Origin: Caballeronia sp. dw_19
GTDB lineage: Bacteria > Pseudomonadota > Gammaproteobacteria > Burkholderiales > Burkholderiaceae
DNA: 64,000 nt
Assembly (NCBI RefSeq): GCF_018449515.1
Contig: NZ_JAAVUQ010000012.1
Location: forward strand, 124,001-188,000
Direction of reading: 5' to 3'
Under the pieces are notes generated by a model. It was not told where the DNA came from, searched no databases, and saw only the letters and a list, made by a program, of their open reading frames with translations. A program made the translations under genes and the position numbers. Numbering within the stretch: position 1 is the stretch's first letter; the number at the start of each line of letters is the position of its first letter. Positions 40,274 to 49,895 of the stretch are shown here, piece after piece.

Positions 40274-41392
40274 ATGGATCATTTGCAGTCGATGAAAGTA
40301 TTCGTCCGAGTGGCGGATCTCGGCAGTTTTGCACGCGCGGCCGGCGCAATGGATATCTCGAATGCCGTGGCGACCCGTCATATTGCTGACCTCGAAGGGC
40401 GTCTGGGCACCCGCCTGCTCAACCGCACCACGCGCAGCCTGTCGCTGACCGAGTCCGGCCAGGTGTACCTGGAACGCGCCCGCCAGATCCTCGACGAACT
40501 CGAGGACGTCGAACAAATGGTCGTTGCGCGTAACCACGAGCCGGTTGGGTCGCTACGAATTGTCGCACCCGTGGTGTTTGGCCTGCACAATCTCGCGCCC
40601 GTGCTGCAGACCTACACAGAACGTTATCCGAAGGTTGTGCCAGACGTCACGCTGGTCGACCGGCAAGTCGATCTGGTGGAAGAGGGCTTCGACGTGGGCA
40701 TTGTGATCGCGCGCCAGATGCGCAGCGCAAGCATTGTCACGCGACGCCTCACGACGGGCTGCCTGACCGTGTGCGCGACGCCCGGGTATCTCGAAAAGCA
40801 TGGCGTGCCGACGCGGCCGGAAGACCTGTCCGAACATCCGTCGCTGAGTTTGCCGTCCGAATATTTCGGCGATGAGCGTGTGTTCACCGGCCCGGAAGGC
40901 GAAGTGCGCGTGCGGCCGACGAACGTGATCGTCGCGAACAATACCGAGATGCTGCGCCAGTTCGCGCTGCTCGGCATGGGCATCGCGATCCTGCCGAGTT
41001 ACCTGATCGGCAACGACACCACGCGCGGCAAGCTGGTGCGCCTGCTGAGCGACTACCAGCTTCCGCAAGTCGAGATCAACGTGGCGTATCCGAGCCGGCG
41101 CCATTTGCCCGCGAAGGTGCGCACGTTCATCGATCACCTTGTCGAGCATTTCAGCCAGATGCCGAATCATCAGCTTGGCGAGCAGTGGGTGAAGGACGGG
41201 ATCGTCAAGCCGGGGGCGCCAGCAATCGATGAGCGCGATTCCGAGCCGTTGGTCGCGCACGCGGCCTATGCGGAAGCGGAAGGCGGTGCACGATTTGAAG
41301 CCGAAACGCCTCCCGCCGATGACAACAGACTCAGTGGCAAGCCTGCGAAATCGCGCTCGCGTGCGACGCCGGCCATGCCCTCGCCGTTCTGA
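40274..41392 (+). CDS. LysR-family transcriptional regulator with extended C-terminus
   Basis: A 372-residue regulator. The winged HTH is at residues 1-60 (MKVFVRVADLGSFARAAGAMDISNAVATRHIADLEGRLGTRLLNRTTRSL in outline) and the ligand-binding domain runs to about 300, ending VRTFIDHLVEHFSQ. The HTH and effector region resemble the CrgA/AaeR-like subgroup common in Burkholderia. About 70 extra residues follow, rich in Ala, Glu, Pro and Ser and probably disordered; typical LysR proteins stop near 300-310. Its targets are unknown. The gene is followed by a bidirectional terminator shared with topB. Confidence 0.9.
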   Translation: MDHLQSMKVFVRVADLGSFARAAGAMDISNAVATRHIADLEGRLGTRLLNRTTRSLSLTESGQVYLERARQILDELEDVEQMVVARNHEPVGSLRIVAPVVFGLHNLAPVLQTYTERYPKVVPDVTLVDRQVDLVEEGFDVGIVIARQMRSASIVTRRLTTGCLTVCATPGYLEKHGVPTRPEDLSEHPSLSLPSEYFGDERVFTGPEGEVRVRPTNVIVANNTEMLRQFALLGMGIAILPSYLIGNDTTRGKLVRLLSDYQLPQVEINVAYPSRRHLPAKVRTFIDHLVEHFSQMPNHQLGEQWVKDGIVKPGAPAIDERDSEPLVAHAAYAEAEGGARFEAETPPADDNRLSGKPAKSRSRATPAMPSPF

Positions 41393-41450
41393 CGGAGGCC
41401 GCCGTGCTGGGATTTGTTGAGTGGTTAAGCGTTGTCCAGCGCGATGAACA

Positions 41451-41485
41451 AAAAAAGCCCGCGAATGATTCGCGGGCTTTTTTTA
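41451..41485. terminator. bidirectional terminator between the LysR gene and topB
   Basis: GCCCGCGAA and TTCGCGGGC form a nine-bp stem around TGA with an A-run on the left and a T-run on the right, so it can stop transcription from both convergent genes. Confidence 0.9.
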
Positions 41486-41517
41486 TGCTGCCGGGCCTAA
41501 CCCACCGGCCCTGAAAA

Positions 41518-44166
41518 CTAACCCGCTTTGCGAGCCGGCGTCTTCTTGGCCGCGACCTTCTTTGCCGGCGCTTTCTTTGCCGCAGGCTTCACAGCGGACT
41601 TCACGGCCGTCTTTTTAGCTACCACGGCGACGTCGCCGTCACCTTCGTCTTCCGCTTCGGTCGCTGCTACCGCGCCGCGCTTGACGGCCGTTTTCGCACC
41701 CGGTTTCGGCTCTTTCTTCTCGAATTCGAAGCCGATCTTGCCGTCTGGCTGCTTCACGAGGAATGCCTTGAAGTTGCGTCCCGTGCGCGACGACTTGAAG
41801 CCCGTCAGCAAGTCCGTCCGTCCTTCCTCAAGCAACTTCGACATCTGCTCGCGCGACATTTCCTGTTGCAGGATCACCTTGCCCGAACGGAAATCGCAGG
41901 TCTTCGGATTTGCCACCGAGTTTTCGCAGACGTAACTCATGCCGTGCTCGTAGACCCGCGACTGGCATTTCGGGCACGCGCCAACCGGCGTTTGCTCCGA
42001 AAAATCCACCGGCTCGCCGTCTTCGCCGCCTGAATCCTGACCAAAGTCGAACTCGAGCTTCCAGTTCTTGATTTCGTCGTCGAAGGACAGCTTCAGGATT
42101 GCGGAGAACGGCCGGCCCATCTTGCTGCGGAAACCCGACAGCGGCCCGATGGTCTTGTCCTTGATCAACTGCTCGACTTCCGGAATTTCAAACTGACGTC
42201 CGCCAGGAATCTTCGAGATCGAGAACTCACATTTCGTACAAGCGAACCGCCGATAATTCTCCTTCACCTGGCTACCGCAATTCGGACACGGTGTTTCGAG
42301 CGTCGAATAATCGCCGGGGATGGTGTCGGAGTCGTATTCCTTCGCGCGCTTCACGATGGTCTGCGTCATGCGCGCGATTTCCTGCATGAACTCGTCGCGC
42401 GGGAGCTTGCCGCGTTCCATCTGCGACAGCTTGTGCTCCCACTCGCCGGTCAGTTCCGGCGCCGTCAATTCCTCGACGCCGAGGCCACGCAGCAAGGTCA
42501 TCAACTGGAACGCCTTCGCCGTGGGGATCAGCTCACGGCCTTCGCGCACCATGTACTTCTCACCCAGCAGCCCTTCGATAACTGCCGCACGCGTAGCCGG
42601 CGTGCCCAGACCCTTCGCGGCCATCGCCTCGCGCAATTCCTCGTCTTCAATGAGCTTGCCCGCGCCTTCCATGGCCGAGAGCAACGACGCTTCGTTGTAG
42701 CGCGCAGGCGGCTTCGTGACGAGACCGACTGCCGCGACCTTCTCGACGTCGACCTTCTCGTCCTTCTGAACCTGTACGAGATTGGCTTCTTCGCCGCCCA
42801 CTTCCTTGCCGTAGACCTGCAGCCAACCCGGCTCGACAAGCACCTTGCCTTCGGTCTTGAAATGATGACCGGAGACTTCGGTGATTCGCGTGGTGACCAG
42901 ATATTCGGCCGCCGGGAAAAACACCGCAAGGAAGCGCTTCACGACCAGGTCGTACAGCTTCTGCTCCGGCTCGGACAACGCCTTGGGCGCTTGCAAGGTC
43001 GGGATGATGGCGAAGTGATCGCTGATCTTCGAGTTGTCGAAGATGCGCTTGTTCGGCTTCACCCAGCCCTTGTCCAACACCTGCTTCGCATGCGGCAAGT
43101 AGTTGTTGCTCTCCTTGAGCATCGCGAGCGTGTCTTTCACCGTCGGGATGTAATCCTCGGGCAATGCGCGGGCGTCGGTACGCGGGTACGTCAGCACCTT
43201 GTGCTTTTCATACAACGCCTGAGCCAGTCCGAGCGTGTTCTTGGCCGAAAAGCCGAACCGGCCGTTGGCTTCGCGCTGCAAGCTGGTCAGGTCGAACAGC
43301 AACGGCGACATCTGCGTGGTCGGCTTCGCTTCTTCCGTTACCGTGCCAGTCTTGCCGCGACAAGCCGCGACAATGGTTTCAGCAGCCGGCAAGCTCCAGA
43401 GCCGCGAGTCGCGCTGCTCCGGGTCGCCCTCGACGCGCTTGAATTTCGGGTCGAACCAGCGGCCTTCGTACATGCCCTTCGCGGCGATGAATTCCGCACG
43501 CACTTCCCAATAATCGCGCGACACGAACCGGCGAATCTTTTCCTCGCGTTCCACGACGATAGACAACGTTGGCGTCTGAACACGGCCAACGGTCGTCAGG
43601 AAGAAACCACCGCCCTTGCTGTTGAACGCGGTCATGGCGCGCGTGCCGTTGATGCCGACGAGCCAGTCGGCTTCAGAGCGGCAACGGGCGGCGTCCGCCA
43701 GCGGCTGCATGTCGGCGTCGCTGCGCAGGTTCGCGAAACCGTCGCGGATGGAACCGGCGGTCATCGACTGGAGCCAGAGACGCTGCACCGGTTGCTTGGC
43801 CTTTGCGTGCTGTGCGATCAGGCGAAAAATCAGCTCGCCTTCGCGCCCCGCGTCGCAGGCGTTGATCAGGCGGTCGATGTCCTTGCGCTTGAGCAGTTTC
43901 GTCAGCACTTTGAGCCGTGATTCGGTTTTCGCGATCGGATTCAGGTCGAAATGCGGCGGAATAACGGGCAAATTGGCGAAACTCCACTTGCCGCGCTTGA
44001 CCTCGAATTCCTCGGGAGCGGCAATTTCGAGCAAGTGGCCGACAGCCGACGACAGCACGTAGTCTTCGCTTTCGTAATATTCGTCATGCTTGGTGAAGCC
44101 GCCCAAAGCGCGCGCGATGTCGTTCGCGACAGAAGGCTTTTCAGCGATGATCAGGGCTTTGGACAT
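41518..44166 (-). CDS. topB: DNA topoisomerase III
   Basis: A type IA topoisomerase of 882 residues that unlinks single-stranded DNA crossings during replication and recombination. The TOPRIM domain starts MSKALIIAEKPSVANDIARALGG and includes DAGREGELI. The active-site tyrosine is Y327 in LTYPRTDARALPEDY. After the core come two or three four-cysteine zinc ribbons (CPNCGSQVKEN with CTKCEFS; CPKCQSRVYEHG with NPKTCDF). The last 50 residues are Lys/Ala-rich (KPAAKKAPAKKVAAKK), like a histone H1 tail. Such a tail is longer than in E. coli TopB (653 residues in total) but usual in Burkholderiaceae. Confidence 0.96.
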   Translation of the reverse strand: MSKALIIAEKPSVANDIARALGGFTKHDEYYESEDYVLSSAVGHLLEIAAPEEFEVKRGKWSFANLPVIPPHFDLNPIAKTESRLKVLTKLLKRKDIDRLINACDAGREGELIFRLIAQHAKAKQPVQRLWLQSMTAGSIRDGFANLRSDADMQPLADAARCRSEADWLVGINGTRAMTAFNSKGGGFFLTTVGRVQTPTLSIVVEREEKIRRFVSRDYWEVRAEFIAAKGMYEGRWFDPKFKRVEGDPEQRDSRLWSLPAAETIVAACRGKTGTVTEEAKPTTQMSPLLFDLTSLQREANGRFGFSAKNTLGLAQALYEKHKVLTYPRTDARALPEDYIPTVKDTLAMLKESNNYLPHAKQVLDKGWVKPNKRIFDNSKISDHFAIIPTLQAPKALSEPEQKLYDLVVKRFLAVFFPAAEYLVTTRITEVSGHHFKTEGKVLVEPGWLQVYGKEVGGEEANLVQVQKDEKVDVEKVAAVGLVTKPPARYNEASLLSAMEGAGKLIEDEELREAMAAKGLGTPATRAAVIEGLLGEKYMVREGRELIPTAKAFQLMTLLRGLGVEELTAPELTGEWEHKLSQMERGKLPRDEFMQEIARMTQTIVKRAKEYDSDTIPGDYSTLETPCPNCGSQVKENYRRFACTKCEFSISKIPGGRQFEIPEVEQLIKDKTIGPLSGFRSKMGRPFSAILKLSFDDEIKNWKLEFDFGQDSGGEDGEPVDFSEQTPVGACPKCQSRVYEHGMSYVCENSVANPKTCDFRSGKVILQQEMSREQMSKLLEEGRTDLLTGFKSSRTGRNFKAFLVKQPDGKIGFEFEKKEPKPGAKTAVKRGAVAATEAEDEGDGDVAVVAKKTAVKSAVKPAAKKAPAKKVAAKKTPARKAG

Positions 44167-44424
44167 GACTCGATTCTAGTTAGGGACTGGCATGAGGCCG
44201 GGTTTCGGGGGCTTGCGCCGCCGCGGTTCGGACCCGTTAACGTCCGCTTTATAGCATATGGCGTGCGGCGCGCGGTCTGGCATTTGGTGAAACGCGGGAT
44301 GCCGAACGGTGAATGTGGGTGCTTTGTGATGCAAGCGCGAAAGCCGTTTCAGCTTACGAGCGCGCCTGGTTGCGCATAGTGGTCTTGCCGGTTGATTTGA
44401 TTCACGAGTCGATTCACCGCCGAT

Positions 44425-44802
44425 TCACGCAGCGACCAGCGCGGGGCGGATCTTCGGCGCGCCCACCACACCCGGCAATGCGCTCAAGTCCGTCAACATG
44501 CGCGCGACAATGGACGTTTGCGGCAGCACCGTTCCGAAAAAACGGGTTGTCACGGCGTCCTCGATCAAGATGGTCGGAAAATTTTCCACATCGAGGTCAT
44601 CGAAGCGATCCGCCTGGTTTTCGATGTCGATCCACGCAAAGCAGATCTCTGGATGAGCATCGGCGAGCAGGTTGAAACTCTCGCGATAATCGCGGCACGT
44701 CCCGCACCATTCGGCGCACAGGCAGGCGACGAGCAGCGTGCCGGCGCTAGCCATGCGCTGGGCAATCTGATCGGCGTCGGTGTCGAGATTCAACGCGGGC
44801 AT
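44425..44802 (-). CDS. thioredoxin-family protein
   Basis: A 125-residue thioredoxin-fold protein. The redox site is AEWCGTCRDY, WCGTC rather than the WCGPC of thioredoxin 1. The cis-Pro loop is VENFPTILIED. It is cytoplasmic (no signal peptide). The start at 44802 follows AAGGA at good spacing and gives the expected fold; the open frame continues about 79 residues upstream with a Cys/Arg-rich sequence that is not protein-like. It lies downstream of dprA on the same strand and may be cotranscribed. A role as a specialised disulfide reductase is likely. Confidence 0.87.
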   Translation of the reverse strand: MPALNLDTDADQIAQRMASAGTLLVACLCAEWCGTCRDYRESFNLLADAHPEICFAWIDIENQADRFDDLDVENFPTILIEDAVTTRFFGTVLPQTSIVARMLTDLSALPGVVGAPKIRPALVAA

Positions 44803-44887
44803 GGTTCCTTGCAGTCCTTTTCGTAAGTAATTTGTCTGGCGGTGCAGGCAGCGGATTTTGTCGCGAATGTAGCATGGTGCCGAAAAA

Positions 44888-46201
44888 TCAGCGTTCAAGC
44901 CGGGTAAAGCGTCCCCCAGGCAAGGCGCCAATCCGCCCCGACAGTTCGAGCTGCAGCAGCAGGCTTTGCAACGCCGCGCCATCCATTTCGGTCCGTTCAG
45001 CAAGAATTTCAAGCGTCGCAGGCGAATGTCCGAGTGCATCGAGCAGGCGTTCGGCTTCGGGATTGGCAGGTTTTAGAGATGCCGACGCCCAGGACGCGCT
45101 CGCCGGTTTGCCTCGAGCGGCGGAGCCTGAGCCCGACGCGTCCTGAAGCGCCAGCGCGAATTCGCTGGTAGCCGCTTCGGTGCTGGTGTCCTCCGCAGGA
45201 CGCATTTTCCCGCGCCTTTGCGGCTTCGAAACGGGAGCCGCAGCCGCTTCGCTCTGAACTGTAAAACCAAACTCTTCGAGAATGTCTTCCGGCGTTTCCG
45301 CGAGTTTCGCTCCCTGCTTGATCATCCGATGACACCCGCGCGACAGCGGCGCGTGGATCGAGCCGGGAATAGCAAAAACGTCGCGGCCCATTTCGTTGGC
45401 GAGCCGGGCAGTAATCAGCGACCCCGAGCGCATGGCCGCTTCGACAATCAGCACGCCGCTCGCCAGCCCCGCGATCAACCGGTTACGCTGCGGAAAATTT
45501 GCCGGCCGGGCCGGCGTGCCGAGTGGCCATTCCGACACGATCGTGCCGTTCGACGCAATCTCGTGCGCCAGCGTGTGGTGCAGCGGCGGATAGACGAGAT
45601 CCGCACCCGTTCCGATGACCGCAATTGTGCCGCCGGGACCGCTGAGTCCTCCGCGATGCGCCGCGCCATCTATACCCAGCGCGAGCCCCGACACAATCGC
45701 GAGTCCCGCTTCTGAAAGGGCTTGCGCGAAGCGGCGGGCGTCGTCGATACCTTGCGGCGTTGCGCTCCGGCTGCCGACAATCGCGACCGCCCGGGCCTGG
45801 AGCAGGTCCAGCCGTCCTTTTATATATAGCAGCGGTGGCGGATCGGGCATGGTCAGGAGCGCCGGCGGGTACGCGGAATCCGCAAGCGTGACAATTCTGT
45901 TGCCGGGAACCGACGCCCACTCAAGCGTGCGCGCAAGGCATTCGTCGAATGAGCCGAGTTCCGAGCGCGGCGCGGAGCCAAGCACGGCACCCGCGGCTTT
46001 CTCCCCGGCGATTGCCGCGAGCGCGTGGAACGGCTGGTTCAACACCGCTTGCGGCCCGCCGAATTCGGCAAGCAACGCACGTAACGCGATGGGCGGCAAA
46101 CCACTCGCATTCGCCAGCCGCAGCCAGGCTGAAACGTCCTGCAAATCGGTTTCTCCCAGACAGGGCTTGGCTTCGGTTGGCGGCAACAGGAAAGGCGTCA
46201 T
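44888..46201 (-). CDS. dprA: DNA processing protein DprA (Smf)
   Basis: A 437-residue DprA that loads RecA on incoming single-stranded DNA in natural transformation. An N-terminal helical segment leads to the Rossmann-like core: VAIVGSRSATPQGIDDARRFAQALSEAGLAIVSGLALGIDGAAHRGGL, then NFPQRNRLIAGLASGVLIVEAAMRSGSLITARLANEMGRDVFAIPGS. A C-terminal winged-helix (AERLLDALGHSPATLEILAERTEMDGAALQSLLLQLEL) is joined by an Ala/Ser-rich linker of about 75 residues. The start at 46201 is chosen from the family N-terminus. It is divergent from def, as in many betaproteobacteria. Confidence 0.95.
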   Translation of the reverse strand: MTPFLLPPTEAKPCLGETDLQDVSAWLRLANASGLPPIALRALLAEFGGPQAVLNQPFHALAAIAGEKAAGAVLGSAPRSELGSFDECLARTLEWASVPGNRIVTLADSAYPPALLTMPDPPPLLYIKGRLDLLQARAVAIVGSRSATPQGIDDARRFAQALSEAGLAIVSGLALGIDGAAHRGGLSGPGGTIAVIGTGADLVYPPLHHTLAHEIASNGTIVSEWPLGTPARPANFPQRNRLIAGLASGVLIVEAAMRSGSLITARLANEMGRDVFAIPGSIHAPLSRGCHRMIKQGAKLAETPEDILEEFGFTVQSEAAAAPVSKPQRRGKMRPAEDTSTEAATSEFALALQDASGSGSAARGKPASASWASASLKPANPEAERLLDALGHSPATLEILAERTEMDGAALQSLLLQLELSGRIGALPGGRFTRLER

Positions 46202-46413
46202 GTTAAAATTTTCATATTCCGAAATACGAAAGGATTGTCGAACGGCCTTGTTCCTGGCCGTTCGGACAACGCGTCGCCGCTCCACGAGCGGCACTGAAAC
46301 GACGTTGAAGCGCTGCGTTTCGGCCCAATCATCTTCTCGATACCGGCACTCTTTTACAACCTGGCCGAATGGCCGACTATCGCGCGCTGCGGCGTGCGTC
46401 GATAATCTGAATC

Positions 46414-46917
46414 ATGGCTCTGCTCAACATACTCAAGTACCCGGACAAGCGGCTGCACAAGGTCGCAAAGCCCGTAGAGGTCGTCAATGACCGGATTCGC
46501 AGGCTCGTTGCCGACATGGCTGAAACCATGTATGCGGCGCCCGGCGTCGGCCTTGCCGCGACCCAGGTGGACGCGCATGAACGCGTGATCGTGATCGACA
46601 CGTCGGACACGCACGATCAGCTTCAGGTTTTCATCAATCCGGAGATCATCTGGTCGAGCGACGAGAAGAAGGATCACGAGGAAGGCTGCTTGTCGGTGCC
46701 GGGCATTTATGACTTCGTCGAGCGGCCGGAAAAGGTGCGCGTGCGGGCGCTGAACGAAAAGGGCGAGACGTTCGAAATCGACTGCGACGAGTTGCTTGCC
46801 GTGTGCATCCAGCATGAGATGGATCATTTGATGGGGCGCGTGTTCGTCGAATACCTGTCGTCGCTGAAACAGACCCGAATTCGCGGCAAGATGAGAAAGC
46901 TCGAAAAGGCGCTGTGA
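46414..46917 (+). CDS. def: peptide deformylase
   Basis: A 167-residue metalloenzyme that removes the formyl group from new proteins. All three family motifs are present: GVGLAATQ (about 45-52), EGCLS (motif 2 with the metal cysteine) and QHEMDH (HExxH-type). It is the first gene of the run def-fmt-lysE-like-htpX-rsmB and divergent from dprA. Fmt, the enzyme that adds the formyl group, starts 49 bases downstream. Confidence 0.97.
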   Translation: MALLNILKYPDKRLHKVAKPVEVVNDRIRRLVADMAETMYAAPGVGLAATQVDAHERVIVIDTSDTHDQLQVFINPEIIWSSDEKKDHEEGCLSVPGIYDFVERPEKVRVRALNEKGETFEIDCDELLAVCIQHEMDHLMGRVFVEYLSSLKQTRIRGKMRKLEKAL

Positions 46918-46966
46918 CGCGTCGATTCACTAAGACGGATGCTGGAATTTGCAGGTTGCTGAATCG

Positions 46967-47959
46967 ATGACTCAATCGCTGCGTGTCGTATTTGCTGGAA
47001 CACCTGAATTTGCCGCTGTCGCGCTGGCCGCCATTCATGCGGCCGGTTTTCATGTGCCGCTCGTGTTGACGCAGCCGGACAGACCCGCCGGGCGCGGGTT
47101 GAAACTGGCCGCGGGGCCGGTGAAGCGGTTCGCGGTCGAGCACGGCTTGCCGGTGGCGCAGCCGACCTCATTGCGGCGTAATGGCAAGTATCCCGAGGAA
47201 GCCGCCGCCGCTATCGAGCGGTTGTTGGCCACGCCGCACGACGTCATGGTGGTCGCGGCGTACGGGCTGATCCTGCCGCAGGAAGTGCTCGACATCCCGC
47301 CGCTGGGTGCAATCAATATCCACGGCTCGCTGTTGCCCCGCTGGCGCGGTGCAGCCCCGATACATCGTGCAATTGAAGCCGGTGACGACGAGACGGGCAT
47401 CACATTGATGCAGATGGATGCAGGGCTCGACACCGGCGCGATGATCGTCAAAGGCCACATCTCGATCACGTCCACCGACACCACCGCCACGCTGCACGAC
47501 CGGATGGCGCAGCTCGGCGCTGATCTGATCGTCGAAGCATTGCGGGATCTCGAGCGCGACGGCGCTTTGCCCGCTACGCCGCAGCCGCAGGACGGCGCAA
47601 CCTACGCGGAGAAGATCGCCAAGCACGAAGCGGCGCTCGACTGGCGTCGTCCGGCGAGCGTGCTCGCGCGTCAGGTTCGCGCCTTCGATCCGTTCCCCGG
47701 TGCGTTCGGAACGCTTGATGGCGTGGTCGTGAAGATATGGGCCGCCGAGCCGGTGGAACTGACGGGTAATGCCGAGGCCGGCGTGATTGTGGAAAGCGGC
47801 GCGGAGGGGGTCGTGGTTGCGTGCGGTCAGGGCGGCTTGCGTGTTACGCAGTTGCAAAAGCCCGGCGGCAAACGACTCCCCGTGCGCGAATTTCTCGCTG
47901 GATCGCCTATTGTTAAAGGGCAACGATTCGAACTTCGGGAAGTCGCGCCGGGCGCCTGA
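46967..47959 (+). CDS. fmt: methionyl-tRNA formyltransferase
   Basis: A 330-residue enzyme that formylates initiator Met-tRNA. The N-terminal formyltransferase domain has VVFAGTPEFAAVALAAI and the catalytic motif NIHGSLLPRWRGAAPIHRAIEAGD (Asn, His and later Asp). The C-terminal OB-fold begins near 210 (AEKIAKHEAALDWRRPA). The start at 46967 is taken over a start six codons upstream because the family N-terminus begins here. It is part of the def operon. Confidence 0.97.
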   Translation: MTQSLRVVFAGTPEFAAVALAAIHAAGFHVPLVLTQPDRPAGRGLKLAAGPVKRFAVEHGLPVAQPTSLRRNGKYPEEAAAAIERLLATPHDVMVVAAYGLILPQEVLDIPPLGAINIHGSLLPRWRGAAPIHRAIEAGDDETGITLMQMDAGLDTGAMIVKGHISITSTDTTATLHDRMAQLGADLIVEALRDLERDGALPATPQPQDGATYAEKIAKHEAALDWRRPASVLARQVRAFDPFPGAFGTLDGVVVKIWAAEPVELTGNAEAGVIVESGAEGVVVACGQGGLRVTQLQKPGGKRLPVREFLAGSPIVKGQRFELREVAPGA

Positions 47960-48029
47960 AACGGTGTCCGTGTATTTTCCGCAGCGTCGCTGCGGCGGCT
48001 AAAGCCAGCCAAAAAACAAAGGTCCCGCA

Positions 48030-48689
48030 ATGCTTGGAATTACCGGTTTCACGCTATTTATCGTCGCCGTCATGCTGCTTAGCGTTACGCCGGGGCCGGA
48101 TACGGCGTACATCGTCGGCCGCAGCGTTGCGCAAGGACGCGGCGCGGGCGTAGTGTCGGCGCTGGGCATCGCGCTCGGCTGCATCGTGCATACGCTGGCC
48201 TGCGCGTTTGGGCTGACGGCGTTGCTGGCTGCATCGGTGACGGCATTCACTATCGTCAAATTCGCGGGCGCGATTTATCTGATCTATCTTGGTGTGCGGC
48301 TGATTTTCGCGAAACCGGTCGCCGCGAAAATTGGCAGCGAGCCGAGCGAAATCGAAGCAACCCGCGTTCGCGCCGCGCCGAAATCGCTGCAGCAACTCTT
48401 CACGCAAGGTTTCTTCACCAATGTGCTGAATCCAAAAGTGGTGTTGTTTTTTGTCTCGTTCATCCCGCAATTCGTTGCTGTCGACAGCGCGCACAAGACC
48501 CTTGCCTTCCTCGCGCTCGGTTTGGTGTTCGTGCTGCTCAGCACCTTCTGGAATACGTTCGTGGCATGGATCGCGGGTAGCGTGACGCAGCGCTTTTCCG
48601 GCAAGCCGAACGTCAAGCTATGGCTGGACCGCGTGGTGGGCAGCGCATTCGTCGGATTGGGCATCAAGCTGGCGACTTCGCATAGGTGA
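48030..48689 (+). CDS. LysE/RhtB-family amino-acid exporter
   Basis: A 219-residue membrane protein with about six hydrophobic segments. The N-terminal motif VTPGPDTAYIVGRSVAQGRGAGVVSALGIALG (GPG loop) marks the LysE/RhtB family, and KVVLFFVSFIPQFV lies in the middle. It exports amino acids or derivatives such as homoserine lactone; the substrate cannot be read. It sits between fmt and htpX, 70 bases behind fmt. Confidence 0.9.
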   Translation: MLGITGFTLFIVAVMLLSVTPGPDTAYIVGRSVAQGRGAGVVSALGIALGCIVHTLACAFGLTALLAASVTAFTIVKFAGAIYLIYLGVRLIFAKPVAAKIGSEPSEIEATRVRAAPKSLQQLFTQGFFTNVLNPKVVLFFVSFIPQFVAVDSAHKTLAFLALGLVFVLLSTFWNTFVAWIAGSVTQRFSGKPNVKLWLDRVVGSAFVGLGIKLATSHR

Positions 48690-48833
48690 TTGAATTTTTC
48701 CGGGATGCCCTTATCTAACATTTTGCTTACAATCTGGGGCCGAACAATTATTGACAGATTCTTCGGCAAGCAAAAAGGCCGCTTCGGCCGCTCGCGCTTA
48801 ATGCGCATTGATATTGGGTGAGGAGTTCAAGAC

Positions 48834-49691
48834 ATGTTCAACTGGGTCAAAACGGCGATGCTCATGGCAGCGATCACGGCCCTTTTTGTCGTGATCGGAG
48901 GAATGATCGGCGGCAGCAAGGGGATGATGCTTGCGCTGATCGTCGCCCTCGCCATGAATTTCTTCTCGTACTGGTTCTCCGACAAACTCGTGCTGAAGAT
49001 GTACAACGCACAGGAAGTGGACGAAGCCAGCGCGCCGCAGTTTTATCGGATGGTTCGCGAGCTCGCCACGCGGGCGCAACTGCCCATGCCGAAGGTGTAT
49101 CTCATCGACGAAAACGCGCCCAACGCGTTCGCGACCGGGCGTAATCCGGAGCACGCGGCTGTTGCGGCGACTACCGGCATCTTGCGGGTGTTGTCCGAGC
49201 GCGAGTTGCGCGGCGTGATGGCGCATGAGTTGGCGCATGTGAAGCACCGCGACATCTTGATTTCGACGGTATCGGCGACTATGGCGGGTGCGATCTCGGC
49301 GTTGGCCAACTTCGCCATGTTCTTTGGCGGCCGTGATTCCGAAGGCCGGCGCAGCAATCCGATCGCCAGTATTGCGGTCGCCATGCTAGCGCCGCTGGCC
49401 GGTGCGCTGATCCAGATGGCGATCTCGCGGGCTCGGGAATTCGAAGCCGATCGCGGCGGTGCGCAGATTTCCGGCGATCCGCAAGCGCTCGCCAGCGCGC
49501 TCGAGAAAATCCATGCGTATGCCGCGGGCGTGCCGTTCCCGACCGCCGAACAGCATCCCGCCACGGCGCAAATGATGATCATGAATCCGCTGGCGGGCGG
49601 TGGAATCTCCAAGCTGTTTTCCACACACCCGGCGACCGAGGAGCGCGTCGCGCGCCTGATGGAGATGGCGCGAACCGGGCGGATGGAGTGA
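48834..49691 (+). CDS. htpX: membrane metalloprotease HtpX
   Basis: A 285-residue M48B zinc protease that degrades misfolded inner-membrane proteins alongside FtsH. Two N-terminal hydrophobic segments are followed by the zinc motif MAHELAHVKHRD (HExxH) and, after two more hydrophobic stretches, EFEADRGG, which supplies the third ligand Glu. Length is typical. Family members are heat-shock or envelope-stress controlled; no clear sigma-32 promoter was identified in the gap upstream. Confidence 0.96.
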   Translation: MFNWVKTAMLMAAITALFVVIGGMIGGSKGMMLALIVALAMNFFSYWFSDKLVLKMYNAQEVDEASAPQFYRMVRELATRAQLPMPKVYLIDENAPNAFATGRNPEHAAVAATTGILRVLSERELRGVMAHELAHVKHRDILISTVSATMAGAISALANFAMFFGGRDSEGRRSNPIASIAVAMLAPLAGALIQMAISRAREFEADRGGAQISGDPQALASALEKIHAYAAGVPFPTAEQHPATAQMMIMNPLAGGGISKLFSTHPATEERVARLMEMARTGRME

Positions 49692-49714
49692 GGGCGCCTG
49701 TCTAAGGCGCAGCC

Positions 49715-49750
49715 AAGGACCCATCGCCGCGCAAGCGTCGATGGGTCTTG
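49715..49750 (+). terminator. stem-loop after htpX
   Basis: GACCCATCG and CGATGGGTC are perfect nine-bp arms around a 12-base loop; only a weak T-stretch (TTGTC) follows, so termination may be partial before rsmB. Confidence 0.45.
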
Positions 49751-49895
49751 TCAAAACCAATAAAACAGCGGGCTGCCTCCAATCCCGTTCGTTCAGCCAG
49801 CATCCGGGCTGCAATCTCAGCCCAAACCCCTCGCAAGTTACAATGCTTCGTTTGTGCGGACCGGCATCGGCCGGCTCGAACGCCTTCGCCCCGAC

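Noticed and set aside
42433..43920. Long open frame antisense to topB (about 495 codons)
   Set aside because: It lies wholly opposite a certain gene, has Arg/Gln/Ala-rich composition typical of GC-rich shadow frames, and has no family motif.
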